Shown here in pieces: positions 19,967-29,950 of a stretch of 64,000 nt of DNA (the stretch's first letter is position 1; the number at the start of each line of letters is the position of its first letter). The notes under the pieces were generated by a model. It saw nothing but the letters and a program-made list of their open reading frames with translations. It was not told the DNA's origin and did not search any database. The translations under genes were made by a program, and so were the position numbers. The stretch is from Pasteurellaceae bacterium Pebbles2 (GTDB lineage Bacteria; Pseudomonadota; Gammaproteobacteria; Enterobacterales; Pasteurellaceae), in contig LVZA01000001.1 of NCBI GenBank assembly GCA_023101505.1, forward strand, positions 1,736,001 to 1,800,000. The letters are read 5' to 3'.

Positions 19967-21274
19967 TTAGGCTTTTGGTGTAGTAATTGCCAAAAATTCA
20001 TCGAAAAATGTCGGGAATGTTTTCGCCGTACATTTCGGATCAAGAATGGTTACTGGCGTGTTTGAAAATGCGATTAAGGCAAAACACATCGCCATTCGGT
20101 GATCGTTATAGGTTTCGATTTCAGCGTGTTTGAAATTTTCCAATGCAAGTGGCTGAATGCGAATAAAATCTTCGCCTTCTTCCACTGTTGCGCCGACTTT
20201 TCTTAATTCTGTCGCCATTGCAGTTAGGCGGTCGGTTTCTTTCACTCGCCAGTTGTAAATGTTACGAATGCAGGTTTCGCCTTGGGCAAAAAGTGCCGTG
20301 GTAGCAATGGTCATCGCAGCATCTGGAATGTGGTTCATATCCATATCGACGCCAACCAATTCGCCTTGTTCAGCTTGAATAAAATCATCGCCCCAAGTGA
20401 TTTTTGCACCCATTTTTTCTAACACATCGGCGAATAAACGGTCGCCTTGAATGCTATTTTTGCCTACGCCAGTAACTTTGACTTTGCCTTTAATTGCCCC
20501 TGCGGCTAGGAAATAAGATGCCGAAGAAGCATCACCCTCGACTAAGAATGTATTTGGTGATTGATATTGTTGATTACCTTTGACTACAAAGCGTTGGTAG
20601 TTTTGGTTTTCCACATTCACACCGAAAATTTTCATCATATTAAGTGTGATGTCGATATATGGTTTTGACACTAAATCGCCGATAATTTCGATTTCTGTAT
20701 CTGCTGTTGCCATTGGGGTAGCCATTAAAAGTGCGGTTAAAAATTGCGAAGAAACTGAACCGTCAATTTTCACTTTGCCGCCGTGCAAACCTGCATTGCG
20801 GATTGCCAAAGGAGGATAGCCGTCTTGCTCCAAATATTCAACCTGTGCCCCTGCTTGTAAAAGTGCATCGACCAAATGTTTAATTGGGCGTTCTTTCATT
20901 CGTGGTTCGCCAGTCAAAATAATTTCACTTTCCTTAGCGTTTGGATTAGCTAAGCACAGTGCGGCAGTGAGCGGACGCATTGCCGTGCCAGCGTTGCCGA
21001 GAAATAACGACAAACCACTTTGCCACTCAAAAGCACGCCCTAAGCCTTCCACTTCGCATACCGATTTGTCTTCTGAGAGCTGATAATTCACCCCAAGTTG
21101 TTTGAGTGCGTTAAGCATATGTCGCACGTCGTCGCTGTCGAGCAAGTTGGTTACTTTGGTCGTGCCTTTGGCAAGTGCCGCTAATAATAATGCACGGTTA
21201 GATAGACTTTTTGAGCCAGGCAGATTAATCGTGCCCTCAATATGAGAAATTGGGTTAAGAGTGATTTTTTCCAT
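19967..21274 (-). CDS. aroA: 3-phosphoshikimate 1-carboxyvinyltransferase (EPSP synthase)
   Basis: A 435-residue class I EPSP synthase of the shikimate pathway. It begins with the substrate-binding [10 protein letters not shown] and contains [14 protein letters not shown] (the glyphosate-sensitive loop, with Gly and Pro at the class I positions) and [10 protein letters not shown]. The late K-E-T-D-R and Y-N-D-H-R-M-A-M motifs are intact. It lies in a same-strand run with hisC and serC upstream. Confidence 0.96.
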   Translation of the reverse strand: MEKITLNPISHIEGTINLPGSKSLSNRALLLAALAKGTTKVTNLLDSDDVRHMLNALKQLGVNYQLSEDKSVCEVEGLGRAFEWQSGLSLFLGNAGTAMRPLTAALCLANPNAKESEIILTGEPRMKERPIKHLVDALLQAGAQVEYLEQDGYPPLAIRNAGLHGGKVKIDGSVSSQFLTALLMATPMATADTEIEIIGDLVSKPYIDITLNMMKIFGVNVENQNYQRFVVKGNQQYQSPNTFLVEGDASSASYFLAAGAIKGKVKVTGVGKNSIQGDRLFADVLEKMGAKITWGDDFIQAEQGELVGVDMDMNHIPDAAMTIATTALFAQGETCIRNIYNWRVKETDRLTAMATELRKVGATVEEGEDFIRIQPLALENFKHAEIETYNDHRMAMCFALIAFSNTPVTILDPKCTAKTFPTFFDEFLAITTPKA

Positions 21275-21344
21275 TTAATAATCCGAAAATTAAAGGCACA
21301 AAGCGTTTTGTGCCAACAAAAATAAGTTAAAAGTGCGGTGCGAT

Positions 21345-22445
21345 TTAAGCCAGTTTTAATACTTTTTTCAATGCAGTGAAAAAACGTTGATTTTCTTCTG
21401 GTAAACCAATGCTAATGCGTAAATGATTTGGCATTCCATAACCTGCAATCGGGCGAACGATCACACCCTCACGCAAAAGTGCATCATAAATTGGGGCGGC
21501 TGGCTGTTTGAAATCAATGGTGATGAAATTGCCTTTTGATGGAATATATTCCAAGCTGTGTTGTTGGCAAAAGGCTTCGTATTTCGCCATTTCATTGCGG
21601 TTATTTTCAGCAACTTTGGCGACAAAATCATCGTCATTCATCACGGCGATGGCTGATGTCAAAGCAAGGCTGTTGCAGTTAAATGGCTGGCGAACACGGT
21701 TTAATAAATCCGCAATTTCAGGATTTGAAACCGCATAGCCGATACGCAAACCCGCCAAGCCGTAGGCTTTAGAGAGCGATCGAGAAACAATTAAATTTGG
21801 GTATTTAGCCAATAAGCCGAATGAATTTACTCGTTCATTTGCTGCGGTAAATTCAGTGTAAGCCTCATCAAGCACCACAATGACATTCGCTGGCACTTTA
21901 GCCAAAAAGGCATCAATTTCTGCTTCGGTCAAAAAATTCCCTGTTGGATTGTTCGGGTTGGCGATGAAAATGAGTTTGGTCTTAGCTGTAATTGCCGCTA
22001 AAAAACCGTCTAAATCGTGTCCCCAATTTTTGGCAGGAATTTCTTTCGCTATTGCGTTAATCGCTTTGCTGACCAAGGGATAAACGATAAAAGCATATTG
22101 TGAATAAATGACTTCATCGTGTTCGCTGGCGAAAGTGTGGGCAAATAATTCAAGCAAATCATTTGAGCCATTACCCAGTGTAATTTGATTTGGGTTGACG
22201 CCAAATTTTTTCGACACTGCCATTTTAAGCTCAAAGCCGTTGGCATCTGGGTAGCGAGTGAGTTCGTCAAGCTGGTTGATAATCGCTTGTTTTGCACTTT
22301 CAGGAAAACCAAATGGGTTTTCATTTGATGCTAGTTTGATGATGTTGCTAATGCCTAATTCACGTTCTAATTCTTCGATAGGCTTGCCAGCTTGGTAAGG
22401 CGAAAGCGATTGCACGCCGATGTTTGCTTGTTGTAAAAAACTCAT
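21345..22445 (-). CDS. hisC: Histidinol-phosphate aminotransferase
   Basis: A 366-residue fold-type I PLP aminotransferase. It shows L-A-S-N-E-N-P-F-G, N-P-N-N-P-T-G and the Schiff-base lysine in S-R-S-L-S-K-A-Y-G-L-A-G-L-R-I-G-Y. It is not inside a his operon. The neighbours serC and aroA suggest a role that may include aromatic amino acids, as seen with some second HisC copies. I recall this as the hisC2 type of H. influenzae, which I cannot confirm here. Confidence 0.9.
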   Translation of the reverse strand: MSFLQQANIGVQSLSPYQAGKPIEELERELGISNIIKLASNENPFGFPESAKQAIINQLDELTRYPDANGFELKMAVSKKFGVNPNQITLGNGSNDLLELFAHTFASEHDEVIYSQYAFIVYPLVSKAINAIAKEIPAKNWGHDLDGFLAAITAKTKLIFIANPNNPTGNFLTEAEIDAFLAKVPANVIVVLDEAYTEFTAANERVNSFGLLAKYPNLIVSRSLSKAYGLAGLRIGYAVSNPEIADLLNRVRQPFNCNSLALTSAIAVMNDDDFVAKVAENNRNEMAKYEAFCQQHSLEYIPSKGNFITIDFKQPAAPIYDALLREGVIVRPIAGYGMPNHLRISIGLPEENQRFFTALKKVLKLA

Positions 22446-22514
22446 AAATTTTTAACCGCAGTTTTGTTTCTAAATTGTCTCTCCCCATAAGTCGGGGAGC
22501 GAATTTGGATTGGA

Positions 22515-23597
22515 TTAAGCGTTTTCCGCTTCAAATTTTTTCATAAATTCAATTAACGCTTCCACACCTTCAATCGGCATTGCGTTGTAAATTGAAGCAC
22601 GCATTCCGCCGAGAACTTTGTGTCCTTTCAAGGCTTGCAAGCCAGCCGCCGTTGCTTCAGCGACAAATTTTGCATTGAGTTCATCGTTGTCGATGGTGAA
22701 TGTAATGTTCATAATTGAACGATTTTCTGCGGCAACATAGTTTTTATAGAAACTGTTTTGATCTAAGAATGCGTATAACAATTCTGCTTTGGCTAAATTA
22801 CGTTTTTCAACCGCCGCTAATCCACCATTTTCTAATAAGTATTTGAAAACTAAAGAGCAAAGATACCAAGCAAAGGTTGGTGGCGTGTTGATCATTGAGT
22901 CTGATTTTGCTTGCACTTCATAATTCCAAATTGATGGTGTTTCTTGGCGTGCATTGCCTAATAAATCTTCACGTACAATCACAATAGTGATACCTGACGG
23001 GCCCATATTTTTCTGTGCACCAGCATAAATCACGCCGAATTTGCTGATGTCAATTTGACGAGAAAGAATATCGGAAGACATATCCGCCACTAATACCGCA
23101 TTGCCCACGTTAGGCACATCAAAAATCTCCACGCCACTAATGGTTTCATTGGTGCAGTAGTGAACATAGTCATATTGCTCGGCAATGTCGCTAAAATCCA
23201 TTTTTTCCACACGCAAAGTGCGGTCAGAATTTAAGATGTTTACTTCATCAACTTGGGTAAAATTGCGTGCTTCTTTAATAGCTGTGGACGACCAGTGTCC
23301 GCTGTTGAGATAAAGTGCTTTGCCTTTTTTATTGGCTAAATTCATAGGAATTGCAGCAAATTGACCACGTGCGCCGCCTTGTAAGAATAAGACTTTATAA
23401 TTTGCTGGCACGTTGAATAATTTACGGAAATCTTGTTCGCATTCCGCAATCATTTCCATAAAATATTTGCCACGATGGCTCACTTCCATAACCGATGTGC
23501 CAAGCCCTTGCCAGTTTAATAATTCGGCTTGTGCTTTCTCCAATACGGCTGGTGGCATCATCGCAGGGCCTGCACTGAAATTAAAAACCTTAGACAT
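22515..23597 (-). CDS. serC: Phosphoserine aminotransferase
   Basis: A 360-residue class V PLP aminotransferase making 3-phosphoserine and also 4-phosphohydroxythreonine for pyridoxal phosphate synthesis. Starts F-N-F-S-A-G-P-A-M-M-P. The PLP lysine sits in Y-A-G-A-Q-K-N-M-G-P-S-G. hisC follows after about 70 bases and aroA after that, giving a serC-hisC-aroA order reminiscent of the enterobacterial serC-aroA operon. Confidence 0.96.
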   Translation of the reverse strand: MSKVFNFSAGPAMMPPAVLEKAQAELLNWQGLGTSVMEVSHRGKYFMEMIAECEQDFRKLFNVPANYKVLFLQGGARGQFAAIPMNLANKKGKALYLNSGHWSSTAIKEARNFTQVDEVNILNSDRTLRVEKMDFSDIAEQYDYVHYCTNETISGVEIFDVPNVGNAVLVADMSSDILSRQIDISKFGVIYAGAQKNMGPSGITIVIVREDLLGNARQETPSIWNYEVQAKSDSMINTPPTFAWYLCSLVFKYLLENGGLAAVEKRNLAKAELLYAFLDQNSFYKNYVAAENRSIMNITFTIDNDELNAKFVAEATAAGLQALKGHKVLGGMRASIYNAMPIEGVEALIEFMKKFEAENA

Positions 23598-23812
23598 AAA
23601 TGATTTCCTTATAAATTTAAATAATATTATGTTGTGTAAATTTGTAAAAAATTGTTGTTAGTTTTACCACCTCAAAGGCTTCTAAGCAATGAATTTTTAA
23701 CAGAAATACGAGGAAAAATTGATCTAGCACGCAAATTTATGATTAACACTTTGACGAAACTAGGAAAAAAGGATAAATTAACGCAATATTTTATCTTTAA
23801 GAGAGTGTAATT

Positions 23813-24163
23813 ATGGAAAACGTAAACAAGCAATGCTTCCAAGATGTTTTAGAATACGTGCGTTTATATCGCCAACGTAATAAATTATTGCGTGAAATTG
23901 GCGACAACGACCGCAAAATTCGTGATAACCAAAAACGAGTGTTATTGCTCGACAACTTAAACGAATATATCCGTGATGATATGACAATCGCTGATGTGCG
24001 TGCGATTATCGAAAATATGCACGATGACTATGAAAGCCGTGTCGATGATTATATGATCAAAAATGCGGAATTATCAAAACAACGCCGTGATATTAAATCT
24101 CGAATGAAAGAACAAAACAAAGCACACGCCGTTTTGTTAGGCAAATTAGCAAAAGACGATTAA
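23813..24163 (+). CDS. tmaR: PTS regulator TmaR (YeeX family)
   Basis: A 116-residue, largely coiled-coil protein closely resembling E. coli YeeX/TmaR ([14 protein letters not shown] ... [15 protein letters not shown] ... [17 protein letters not shown]). In E. coli TmaR recruits PTS enzyme I to the cell pole and limits its activity. Transcribed divergently from serC, with a 215-base gap holding both promoters. Confidence 0.9.
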   Translation: MENVNKQCFQDVLEYVRLYRQRNKLLREIGDNDRKIRDNQKRVLLLDNLNEYIRDDMTIADVRAIIENMHDDYESRVDDYMIKNAELSKQRRDIKSRMKEQNKAHAVLLGKLAKDD

Positions 24164-24181
24164 GTTTGGATTAACATAAAG

Positions 24182-24210
24182 AAAACCGCAGAAAAGTGCG
24201 GTTTTTTTGT
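24182..24210 (+). terminator. Terminator of tmaR
   Basis: AAAACCGCA and TGCGGTTTT pair around GAAAAG, followed by a T-run. The right arm overlaps one uptake sequence, but the left is not a full copy. Confidence 0.8.
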
Positions 24211-24251
24211 GAGTGTTTTTTTGCTTAAAAAATATCTAAAAAGGAAACCAA

Positions 24252-24290
24252 AAATAAAGCCTTTCGATAAGTTACGAAAGGCTTTATTTA
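24252..24290 (-). terminator. Terminator of tRNA-Leu
   Basis: AAATAAAGCCTTTCG and CGAAAGGCTTTATTT form a 15-bp stem, just 3' of the minus-strand tRNA. Confidence 0.85.
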
Positions 24291-24296
24291 GTATTT

Positions 24297-24382
24297 TGGT
24301 GCTCTGAGCGAGACTTGAACTCGCACGGCCTACGGCCACTACCCCCTCAAGATAGCGTGTCTACCAATTCCACCACCAGAGC
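24297..24382 (-). tRNA. tRNA-Leu (anticodon GAG)
   Basis: An 86-base class II tRNA reading GCTCTGGTGGTGGAATTGG... from 24382, with anticodon loop TTGAGGG, long variable arm and encoded CCA. The gap to secG is only about 20 bases, so secG transcripts probably run into the tRNA. Confidence 0.96.
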
Positions 24383-24401
24383 GTTTTGATTTAATTCTGT
24401 A

Positions 24402-24746
24402 TTAGTTTTGAGGAATATCTGCGTTTTTGTTTTCTACTGGTGCAGCTTGTTTTTGTTGTTCAACTTGCTGTGCTGCGTGTGATAAATCATCAAATTTACC
24501 TTGTTCTACATTGTTGCGGTGAGAGTTTAAGTTACCGATGACAATGCTAATAACGAAAAACGCAACAGCAAGAATACCAGTTAAACGAGAAAGAAAATTG
24601 CCTGAACCTGCCGAACCGAAAACTGTACCCGAAGCACCGCCACCAAATGATGCACCAGCATCAGCACCTTTTCCTTGTTGGATAAGGATAAGTCCGATCA
24701 TAATGATAGAAACAATAAGGTAAATAAATAATAATGCGTTATACAT
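24402..24746 (-). CDS. secG: Preprotein translocase subunit SecG
   Basis: A 114-residue inner-membrane protein with two hydrophobic helices (about 3-22 and 52-71) separated by the conserved loop [17 protein letters not shown] polar Gln-rich tail follows. SecG stabilises SecYE and assists SecA cycling. tRNA-Leu lies immediately downstream, as in many gammaproteobacteria. Confidence 0.95.
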   Translation of the reverse strand: MYNALLFIYLIVSIIMIGLILIQQGKGADAGASFGGGASGTVFGSAGSGNFLSRLTGILAVAFFVISIVIGNLNSHRNNVEQGKFDDLSHAAQQVEQQKQAAPVENKNADIPQN

Positions 24747-24847
24747 TCTAAAGTCTTCTTAGTTACAAGTTCATAATTTATAAAACGGGTGAATGGTACA
24801 GAATATTAAGTGTTTAATCAAGGGGTTTTTGTTTAGTTGTTGAAAAT

Positions 24848-26791
24848 CTAGGCGGAATTCACCGCACTTTTTTCCTTGCTAGTGGATTTTGTTCGTCCTT
24901 TTGATTTTACGGCATTATTTTTAGGTTGATTGGCAACACGGCTTAATTGACGTAGTGCGGTAAAATTCACAAAACGAACTAAATCGGGCAGCATTTGGCT
25001 GAGTTGCCACATAAATTGTTGATAACTTGTTTCTTTTTTACTGATGCCGTTTAATTGTGCTTCCCATTGTGCGGTCATATCGGGCAATGTGGCAATGTCA
25101 GGTAGGGCTTGAATAAGAATTCTGCCGGTTTCTGAGCTGTGAATATTACGCCCTTTTTTATATAAAAAGCCACGCTTGAACAGCAGTTCAATAATGCCAG
25201 CTCGAGTGGCTTCTGTGCCAAGCCCATCGGTTTCTCGTAAGATTTTTTTCAGTTCTTTATCTTGCACAAATCGGGCAATTCCTGTCATTGCAGAAAGCAA
25301 TGTGGCATCGCTAAATGGCTTTGGTGGTTGCGTTTTTTTACTCACAATTTCGCCGTGGTGGCAAAATAATAGTTGCCCTTTTTTGACGACTGGCAATGGT
25401 GGTTCAAGTTGTTCGTCATCGTCTTCTTTGCCCAACAGTTCTTTCCAGCCTGCGATTTGTAAATTGCGTGCTTGGGCGATAAATGTACCGCCTGCAATAT
25501 TCAAGGTGATTTTGCTTTTACGATATTCTGCATCAGGACAAAATTGCATTAAATATTGGCGAGCAATAAGTTCATAAACTTGCTGTTCCCAAGTGGTTAA
25601 ATTGGTTGGGCGAGCTTTTGCTGTGGGAATAATGGCGTGATGAGCCTCGACTTTTTTGTCATTCCAACAACGATTTTTTTGCTCAGAATTCACCGCACTA
25701 GGCAAGGTTTGGTAGCTGGCACAATGGGTGGAAATCGCCTGCATTACGGCTAAGCGGTCGGCAAAATGTTCGTTAGGCAAGTAACGACAATCCGAACGTG
25801 GATAGGTGATTAATTTGTGCTTTTCATACAGACTTTGACAGGTGTCTAGCACATCTTGTGCCGACATCGCAAAGCGTTTTGCCGCATCAATTTGTAATGC
25901 AGAAAGCGAATAGGGGAGCGGAGCGGTTTCTTTTTCTCGCTTATCTTCGTAGGCACTGACCTCCGCAGGCTGTTGTTGAATGCGTTTTTGCACATTTTCA
26001 GCTAATCCACGAGAAAGTACTCGACCGTCATCATCTTGATAATCTTCGCAGGCTTTGCTTGGCTGCCAAAGTGCGGTGAAATTTGCCTGAGTTTTTTCAT
26101 CAGGGGCGATATGAGCCAGCACTTCAAAAAAATCTTTGGGCTGAAAATTCTCAATTTCTAAATCTCGACGCACGATTAAACCTAACACTGGCGTTTGTAC
26201 TCGCCCAACAGAAAGTACTCCGTTGTAGCCAGCTTGTCGCCCACGAATGGTGTAGGCTCGGGTCATATTAATGCCATAAAGCCAGTCGGCTCTAGCTCGA
26301 GCCAGTGCAGATGTCGCTAGTGGAATAAAATTGCGATTGGGCTGCAGTTTTTTTACTGCTTTTTCCACCGCACTTGGGTTTAAATCGCTGATCAGACAGC
26401 GTTGAATTTGATCTCGCTTTTCAGCTGAAAGATCGGCGTAGCTAAATACTTCATCAACTAACAGTTGTCCCTCACGATCGGGGTCGCCTGCGTTAATTAA
26501 AATGTCCGCTTGATGAATTAATTTTTCTACAATTTTGAGCTGTTTCGCCACTTCTTTACGAGGAATAAGCTGCCATTTTTCAGGCATAATCGGCAAATGC
26601 TCCAATCTCCATTGCTTGAAGTTCGGATTATAAGCATCGGGTTCGGCTTGTTCTAATAAATGTCCAACGCACCAAGTTACGTAGTCGTGTTCACCACAGC
26701 GAATAAAGCCGTCGCCACGTTGATGGGGCTTTGGCAATACATCGGCAATGGCTCGAGCAAGGCTTGGTTTTTCGGCTATAAATAATCGCAT
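24848..26791 (-). CDS. topB: DNA topoisomerase III
   Basis: A 647-residue type IA topoisomerase. It starts [15 protein letters not shown] (TOPRIM Glu). I chose this ATG over an upstream one because it matches the family start exactly. D-P-D-R-E-G is the TOPRIM acidic motif, and the catalytic Tyr is at about residue 330 in I-T-Y-P-R-S-D. It decatenates replication intermediates. The tail after about residue 600 is short and basic, with no zinc fingers. Confidence 0.95.
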   Translation of the reverse strand: MRLFIAEKPSLARAIADVLPKPHQRGDGFIRCGEHDYVTWCVGHLLEQAEPDAYNPNFKQWRLEHLPIMPEKWQLIPRKEVAKQLKIVEKLIHQADILINAGDPDREGQLLVDEVFSYADLSAEKRDQIQRCLISDLNPSAVEKAVKKLQPNRNFIPLATSALARARADWLYGINMTRAYTIRGRQAGYNGVLSVGRVQTPVLGLIVRRDLEIENFQPKDFFEVLAHIAPDEKTQANFTALWQPSKACEDYQDDDGRVLSRGLAENVQKRIQQQPAEVSAYEDKREKETAPLPYSLSALQIDAAKRFAMSAQDVLDTCQSLYEKHKLITYPRSDCRYLPNEHFADRLAVMQAISTHCASYQTLPSAVNSEQKNRCWNDKKVEAHHAIIPTAKARPTNLTTWEQQVYELIARQYLMQFCPDAEYRKSKITLNIAGGTFIAQARNLQIAGWKELLGKEDDDEQLEPPLPVVKKGQLLFCHHGEIVSKKTQPPKPFSDATLLSAMTGIARFVQDKELKKILRETDGLGTEATRAGIIELLFKRGFLYKKGRNIHSSETGRILIQALPDIATLPDMTAQWEAQLNGISKKETSYQQFMWQLSQMLPDLVRFVNFTALRQLSRVANQPKNNAVKSKGRTKSTSKEKSAVNSA

Positions 26792-26818
26792 AATAAAAGC
26801 AAAACAGCGTGATAAACG

Positions 26819-26861
26819 AAAAAATAACAGGATCTTCACATAATGAAAATCCTGTTATTCA
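26819..26861 (-). terminator. Terminator of the yciCBAI run
   Basis: AATAACAGGAT and ATCCTGTTATT form an 11-bp stem, followed on the minus strand by a T-run. It lies just 3' of yciI and just 5' of topB. Confidence 0.8.
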
Positions 26862-26872
26862 TCAAGTGTTAA

Positions 26873-27157
26873 TTAAAAAACTTTTTTAAATGGCTTGATA
26901 ATCACATCGCCATAAACGCCAGCATCAACATAAGGATCTTGCTGTGCCCATTGTTGTGCCTCTTCAAAAGAAGCGAATTGAGCAATCACTGTTGAGCCTG
27001 TAACACTTGCACCGTCTAAACTCGGGTTTGGGCCTGCGGTTAATAGGCGATTTTCAGCTTGCAGTTGTTCCAAACGTGCTAAATGTTGCGGACGAACGGC
27101 AAGGCGTTGTTCTAGCGTGCCTGGGTTATCTTGGGCAAAAATAACAAAATATTCCAT
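26873..27157 (-). CDS. yciI: YciI family protein
   Basis: A 94-residue protein of the YciI fold (ferredoxin-like, dimeric). The conserved His-Asp pair is visible as R-P-Q-H-L-A-R-L and D-P-Y-V-D-A-G-V. Related proteins include dehydrochlorinases and other small-molecule enzymes, but this one has no confirmed reaction. Last of a four-gene same-strand run (yciC, yciB, yciA, yciI). Confidence 0.9.
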   Translation of the reverse strand: MEYFVIFAQDNPGTLEQRLAVRPQHLARLEQLQAENRLLTAGPNPSLDGASVTGSTVIAQFASFEEAQQWAQQDPYVDAGVYGDVIIKPFKKVF

Positions 27158-27181
27158 TAAATAAGTTCCTCTTATATTGAT

Positions 27182-27640
27182 TTAATTTTGATTAAGCAAG
27201 GCTAATGCTTGTTCTAATTCGGGGTTGTCTTCTCGTGGCACGGCTCTTGGTTTACCATTTTCATCAATGGCGACATAAGTGAATAGTGCTTCGGTAACAC
27301 AGTAGCGATCACGCAAGCCTTGATAGACTTTTTTGATCCACACTTCGACTTTAACTTGCATTGAAGTGCGTCCAACGTTGACTAATTGCCCGTAGCAGCA
27401 AACCACATCGCCCACAGAAATAGGGCGTAAAAATGCCATTTTATCTACACAAACAGTAACCACTCGTCCTTTGGCTATTTCTTTGGCTAAAATCGCACCA
27501 CCCATATCCATTTGCGACATAATCCAACCTCCGAAAATATCGCCGTTAGCGTTGGTGTCAGAAGGCATCGCTAAGGTACGCAAAAGCAATGAGCCTTTGG
27601 ATTGGCGATTTTCGCTTTGTTCTATTTTTGTTGTATTCAT
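27182..27640 (-). CDS. yciA: Acyl-CoA thioesterase YciA
   Basis: A 152-residue hotdog-fold protein. It shows N-A-N-G-D-I-F-G-G-W-I-M-S-Q-M-D with the catalytic Asp, then A-F-L-R-P-I-S-V-G-D-V-V. The H. influenzae homologue has been characterised as a broad-specificity, CoA-inhibited hexameric thioesterase. The yciB neighbour links it to membrane or septation functions. It lies 24 bases before yciI. Confidence 0.93.
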   Translation of the reverse strand: MNTTKIEQSENRQSKGSLLLRTLAMPSDTNANGDIFGGWIMSQMDMGGAILAKEIAKGRVVTVCVDKMAFLRPISVGDVVCCYGQLVNVGRTSMQVKVEVWIKKVYQGLRDRYCVTEALFTYVAIDENGKPRAVPREDNPELEQALALLNQN

Positions 27641-27643
27641 TAA

Positions 27644-28180
27644 TCAATCCTTTTCTTTCGGTAGATAACGATAAATATAAACGCCAGTGCAAATGGTGGC
27701 AACAAAGGTCATAGCTAAAATGCCAAAAGATTTAAAATCGACCCAAATTTCTTCCGAAAATGCTTGGCTAATATAAATATTTACCAGCATACAGATTAAG
27801 AAAAATATTGCCCAGCCAAGATTTAAATTATTCCACACTTTGTTGGGCAGCTCAATTTCTTTACCTAATAACTTTTTGATTAATGGCGTTTTAAAGCCGA
27901 ATTGTGCGACTAGCAAGATCAAGGCAAATAGAGCATAAACAATGGTTACTTTCCATTGTAGATATTTGATTTCATTGAAATAAGCGGTTAAAAGTCCGAA
28001 AAAAACAACCGCACTTCCCATTATGATTTGCTGCTTTTCAATTTTGCCATATTTCCATTTTAAAATAATCATTTGCAAAATGGTGGCGATCACTAAGGTT
28101 ACTGCGGCTTCTCGCACGCCTGCCAGTTTATATACCGCAAAAAATAAAATCAGCGGAATAAATTCTAAAATTTGTTTCAT
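27644..28180 (-). CDS. yciB: Inner membrane-spanning protein YciB
   Basis: A 178-residue protein of five hydrophobic helices with the start [17 protein letters not shown] and the conserved L-N-L-G-W-A-I-F-F segment. In enterobacteria YciB interacts with cell elongation and division proteins and affects envelope integrity. Its start codon overlaps the stop of yciC by four bases (ATGA-type), and yciA begins three bases after its stop. Confidence 0.92.
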   Translation of the reverse strand: MKQILEFIPLILFFAVYKLAGVREAAVTLVIATILQMIILKWKYGKIEKQQIIMGSAVVFFGLLTAYFNEIKYLQWKVTIVYALFALILLVAQFGFKTPLIKKLLGKEIELPNKVWNNLNLGWAIFFLICMLVNIYISQAFSEEIWVDFKSFGILAMTFVATICTGVYIYRYLPKEKD

Positions 28181-28974
28181 AATGCCGATGCCTTTTGGTT
28201 AAAAATAACGTAAAAACGATAAGTAAATACAATAGAAAAAACGTTGATTAGCGACATTACTAACAACGCCACGGCACTTAATATGATATTTTGTGCTAAT
28301 ACCGCTAGCTGAAAAGCCACTAATGGGAAGAATAAGTAACTAATAACGCAATAGAAAAATAAGGTTGAAGTGCGTTTATTGCTGAATTTTAATGTATTTT
28401 GCACCGCACTTTTAATGCTTTCTTGTTCATCAATGAGATAGCGAATTGGCGATAAACAAAGGCGAATAAGGGTTAAGACACCAATAATAATCAAAAATAA
28501 ACCAATGATTGATGAAAAGCCTGATGCTTGTCCGCCTGCAACTGTTTGTAAGAATGTGCTAAGTACGCTGATGATCCCAACGAAAAAAGGGAAAAAGCAA
28601 ATGATCGTCAACAACAATGCGCCGAATAAACGCGTGAATGTGCGACCTGCACTTTGCCCTAAGCCTTGATATTGGCGTTGGCTGATTTGGTGTACGGCGG
28701 TCGTTCCCCAAAAAGTTAAAAAGAGCATTAAAAACATTTTGAGCAAAGTAAACCAAAATATATCCGTGCTGTTGCTTTGTTGTAATAATACTTCTAAGCG
28801 TTGTTCATCGCTCATTGCGTCGGCATTTTCAATCGCTGGCAGCATTGCTTGTTGGATTAACCCTACCGCTGCGGAAAGTAGCATAAAAATCCCCACGAAT
28901 GAGAATGTGAATTTACGTTGATTTTGCAAAAAGTTCCAACTGTCTTTAAAGAGTTGGGTGAAATTAATTGGCAT
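28177..28974 (-). CDS. yciC: YciC (UPF0259) family membrane protein
   Basis: A 265-residue polytopic protein with about six hydrophobic segments. It begins with a soluble [15 protein letters not shown] stretch typical of UPF0259. Function unknown. First gene of the yciCBAI run and divergent from ompW, so the 273-base gap between 28975 and 29247 must hold both promoters, and the FNR box lies within it. Confidence 0.88.
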   Translation of the reverse strand: MPINFTQLFKDSWNFLQNQRKFTFSFVGIFMLLSAAVGLIQQAMLPAIENADAMSDEQRLEVLLQQSNSTDIFWFTLLKMFLMLFLTFWGTTAVHQISQRQYQGLGQSAGRTFTRLFGALLLTIICFFPFFVGIISVLSTFLQTVAGGQASGFSSIIGLFLIIIGVLTLIRLCLSPIRYLIDEQESIKSAVQNTLKFSNKRTSTLFFYCVISYLFFPLVAFQLAVLAQNIILSAVALLVMSLINVFSIVFTYRFYVIFNQKASAL

Positions 28975-29054
28975 CTTTTTCCCTTTTAAAACATCACAAA
29001 ATTTGACCGCACATTATACCTGCTTTGTTGCTAAATGTATAAAAAAGTTAAAAA

Positions 29055-29068
29055 TTGATTTACATCAA
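29055..29068. promoter_or_regulatory. FNR box
   Basis: TTGATTTACATCAA is a perfect match to the FNR consensus TTGAT-N4-ATCAA. It lies in the yciC-ompW gap, about 180 bases before the ompW start. A CRP-like half site (TGATCTTGATCACA) occurs at 29142-29155, nearer ompW. ompW is an FNR-responsive gene in enterobacteria. Confidence 0.75.
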
Positions 29069-29247
29069 AATGATTTTTTCACGTAAGAAATTTAAATTTG
29101 TTTAAAAGCAATAAAAAATTTTTGAACAATTTCTTTTTTTATGATCTTGATCACAGTTTTAATACCTAAAAAGAAGTATATTTAGCGCGTGGTTAAACAC
29201 ATATATTTCTTGTGGGTATAGTTAAGAATAAACTTAAGGAGAACAAA

Positions 29248-29874
29248 ATGAAAAAATCAATTTTAGCCGCTGGCTTAGCGGTTGCATTAGCTAGTGGTAT
29301 GGCTTCAGCACATCAAGCTGGCGATGTATTACTTCGTGCTGGTGGCGCATTAGTTGTGCCAAGTGTATCAAATAGCTCAAATGATACAAATCCAGCATTA
29401 AACTTAGACGTGAATTCAAACGCACAATTAGGTTTAACAGCAACATATATGCTTACTGATAATTTTGGTGTTGAATTACTTGCTGCAACACCATTTAGCC
29501 ACGAAATTAAATTAGGCAAAACGTTAGTTGGTAAAACCAAACACTTACCACCAAGCCTATATGCACAATATTATTTCTTAGACAAAGATGCTGCGGCTCG
29601 TCCTTATATCGGTGCTGGCGTTAATTACACAACATTCTTTAATGAAAAAGAAAAATTAGCAGGCGTAACAGATCTTAAATTGAAAGATTCTTGGGGCGTA
29701 ATGGCAAATGCTGGTGTAGATATTAAAGTTAGCGACAATTTATTTTTAAATGCCGCAGTTTATTATGCAAAAATCAAAACTAAAGCAACATTTAAATTAG
29801 CTGGTGCAGCACATTCTCAAGATGTTACATTAGATCCAACGGTATTCTTCCTTGGTGTAGGTTATCGTTTCTAA
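29248..29874 (+). CDS. ompW: OmpW family outer membrane protein
   Basis: A 208-residue protein with a clear signal peptide (MKKSILAAGLAVALASGMASA, then H-Q-A-G-D-V-L-L-R-A-G). The mature part alternates as an eight-stranded barrel and ends in a C-terminal Phe (V-G-Y-R-F) recognised by the Bam complex. OmpW barrels pass small hydrophobic molecules. The ATG at 29248 follows AAGGAGA. Probably induced by low oxygen through the upstream FNR box. Confidence 0.92.
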   Translation: MKKSILAAGLAVALASGMASAHQAGDVLLRAGGALVVPSVSNSSNDTNPALNLDVNSNAQLGLTATYMLTDNFGVELLAATPFSHEIKLGKTLVGKTKHLPPSLYAQYYFLDKDAAARPYIGAGVNYTTFFNEKEKLAGVTDLKLKDSWGVMANAGVDIKVSDNLFLNAAVYYAKIKTKATFKLAGAAHSQDVTLDPTVFFLGVGYRF

Positions 29875-29901
29875 ATTTTACATTGCTCATTTTTTAATAT
29901 T

Positions 29902-29945
29902 CCGAACAGCAAATAAATAAAACTTGTTGCTGTTCGGTTTTTTTA
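29902..29945 (+). terminator. Terminator of ompW
   Basis: CCGAACAGCAA and TTGCTGTTCGG form an 11-bp stem around an AT-rich loop, followed by TTTTTTT. It may also serve recN from the other strand. Confidence 0.88.
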
Positions 29946-29950
29946 TGTAC

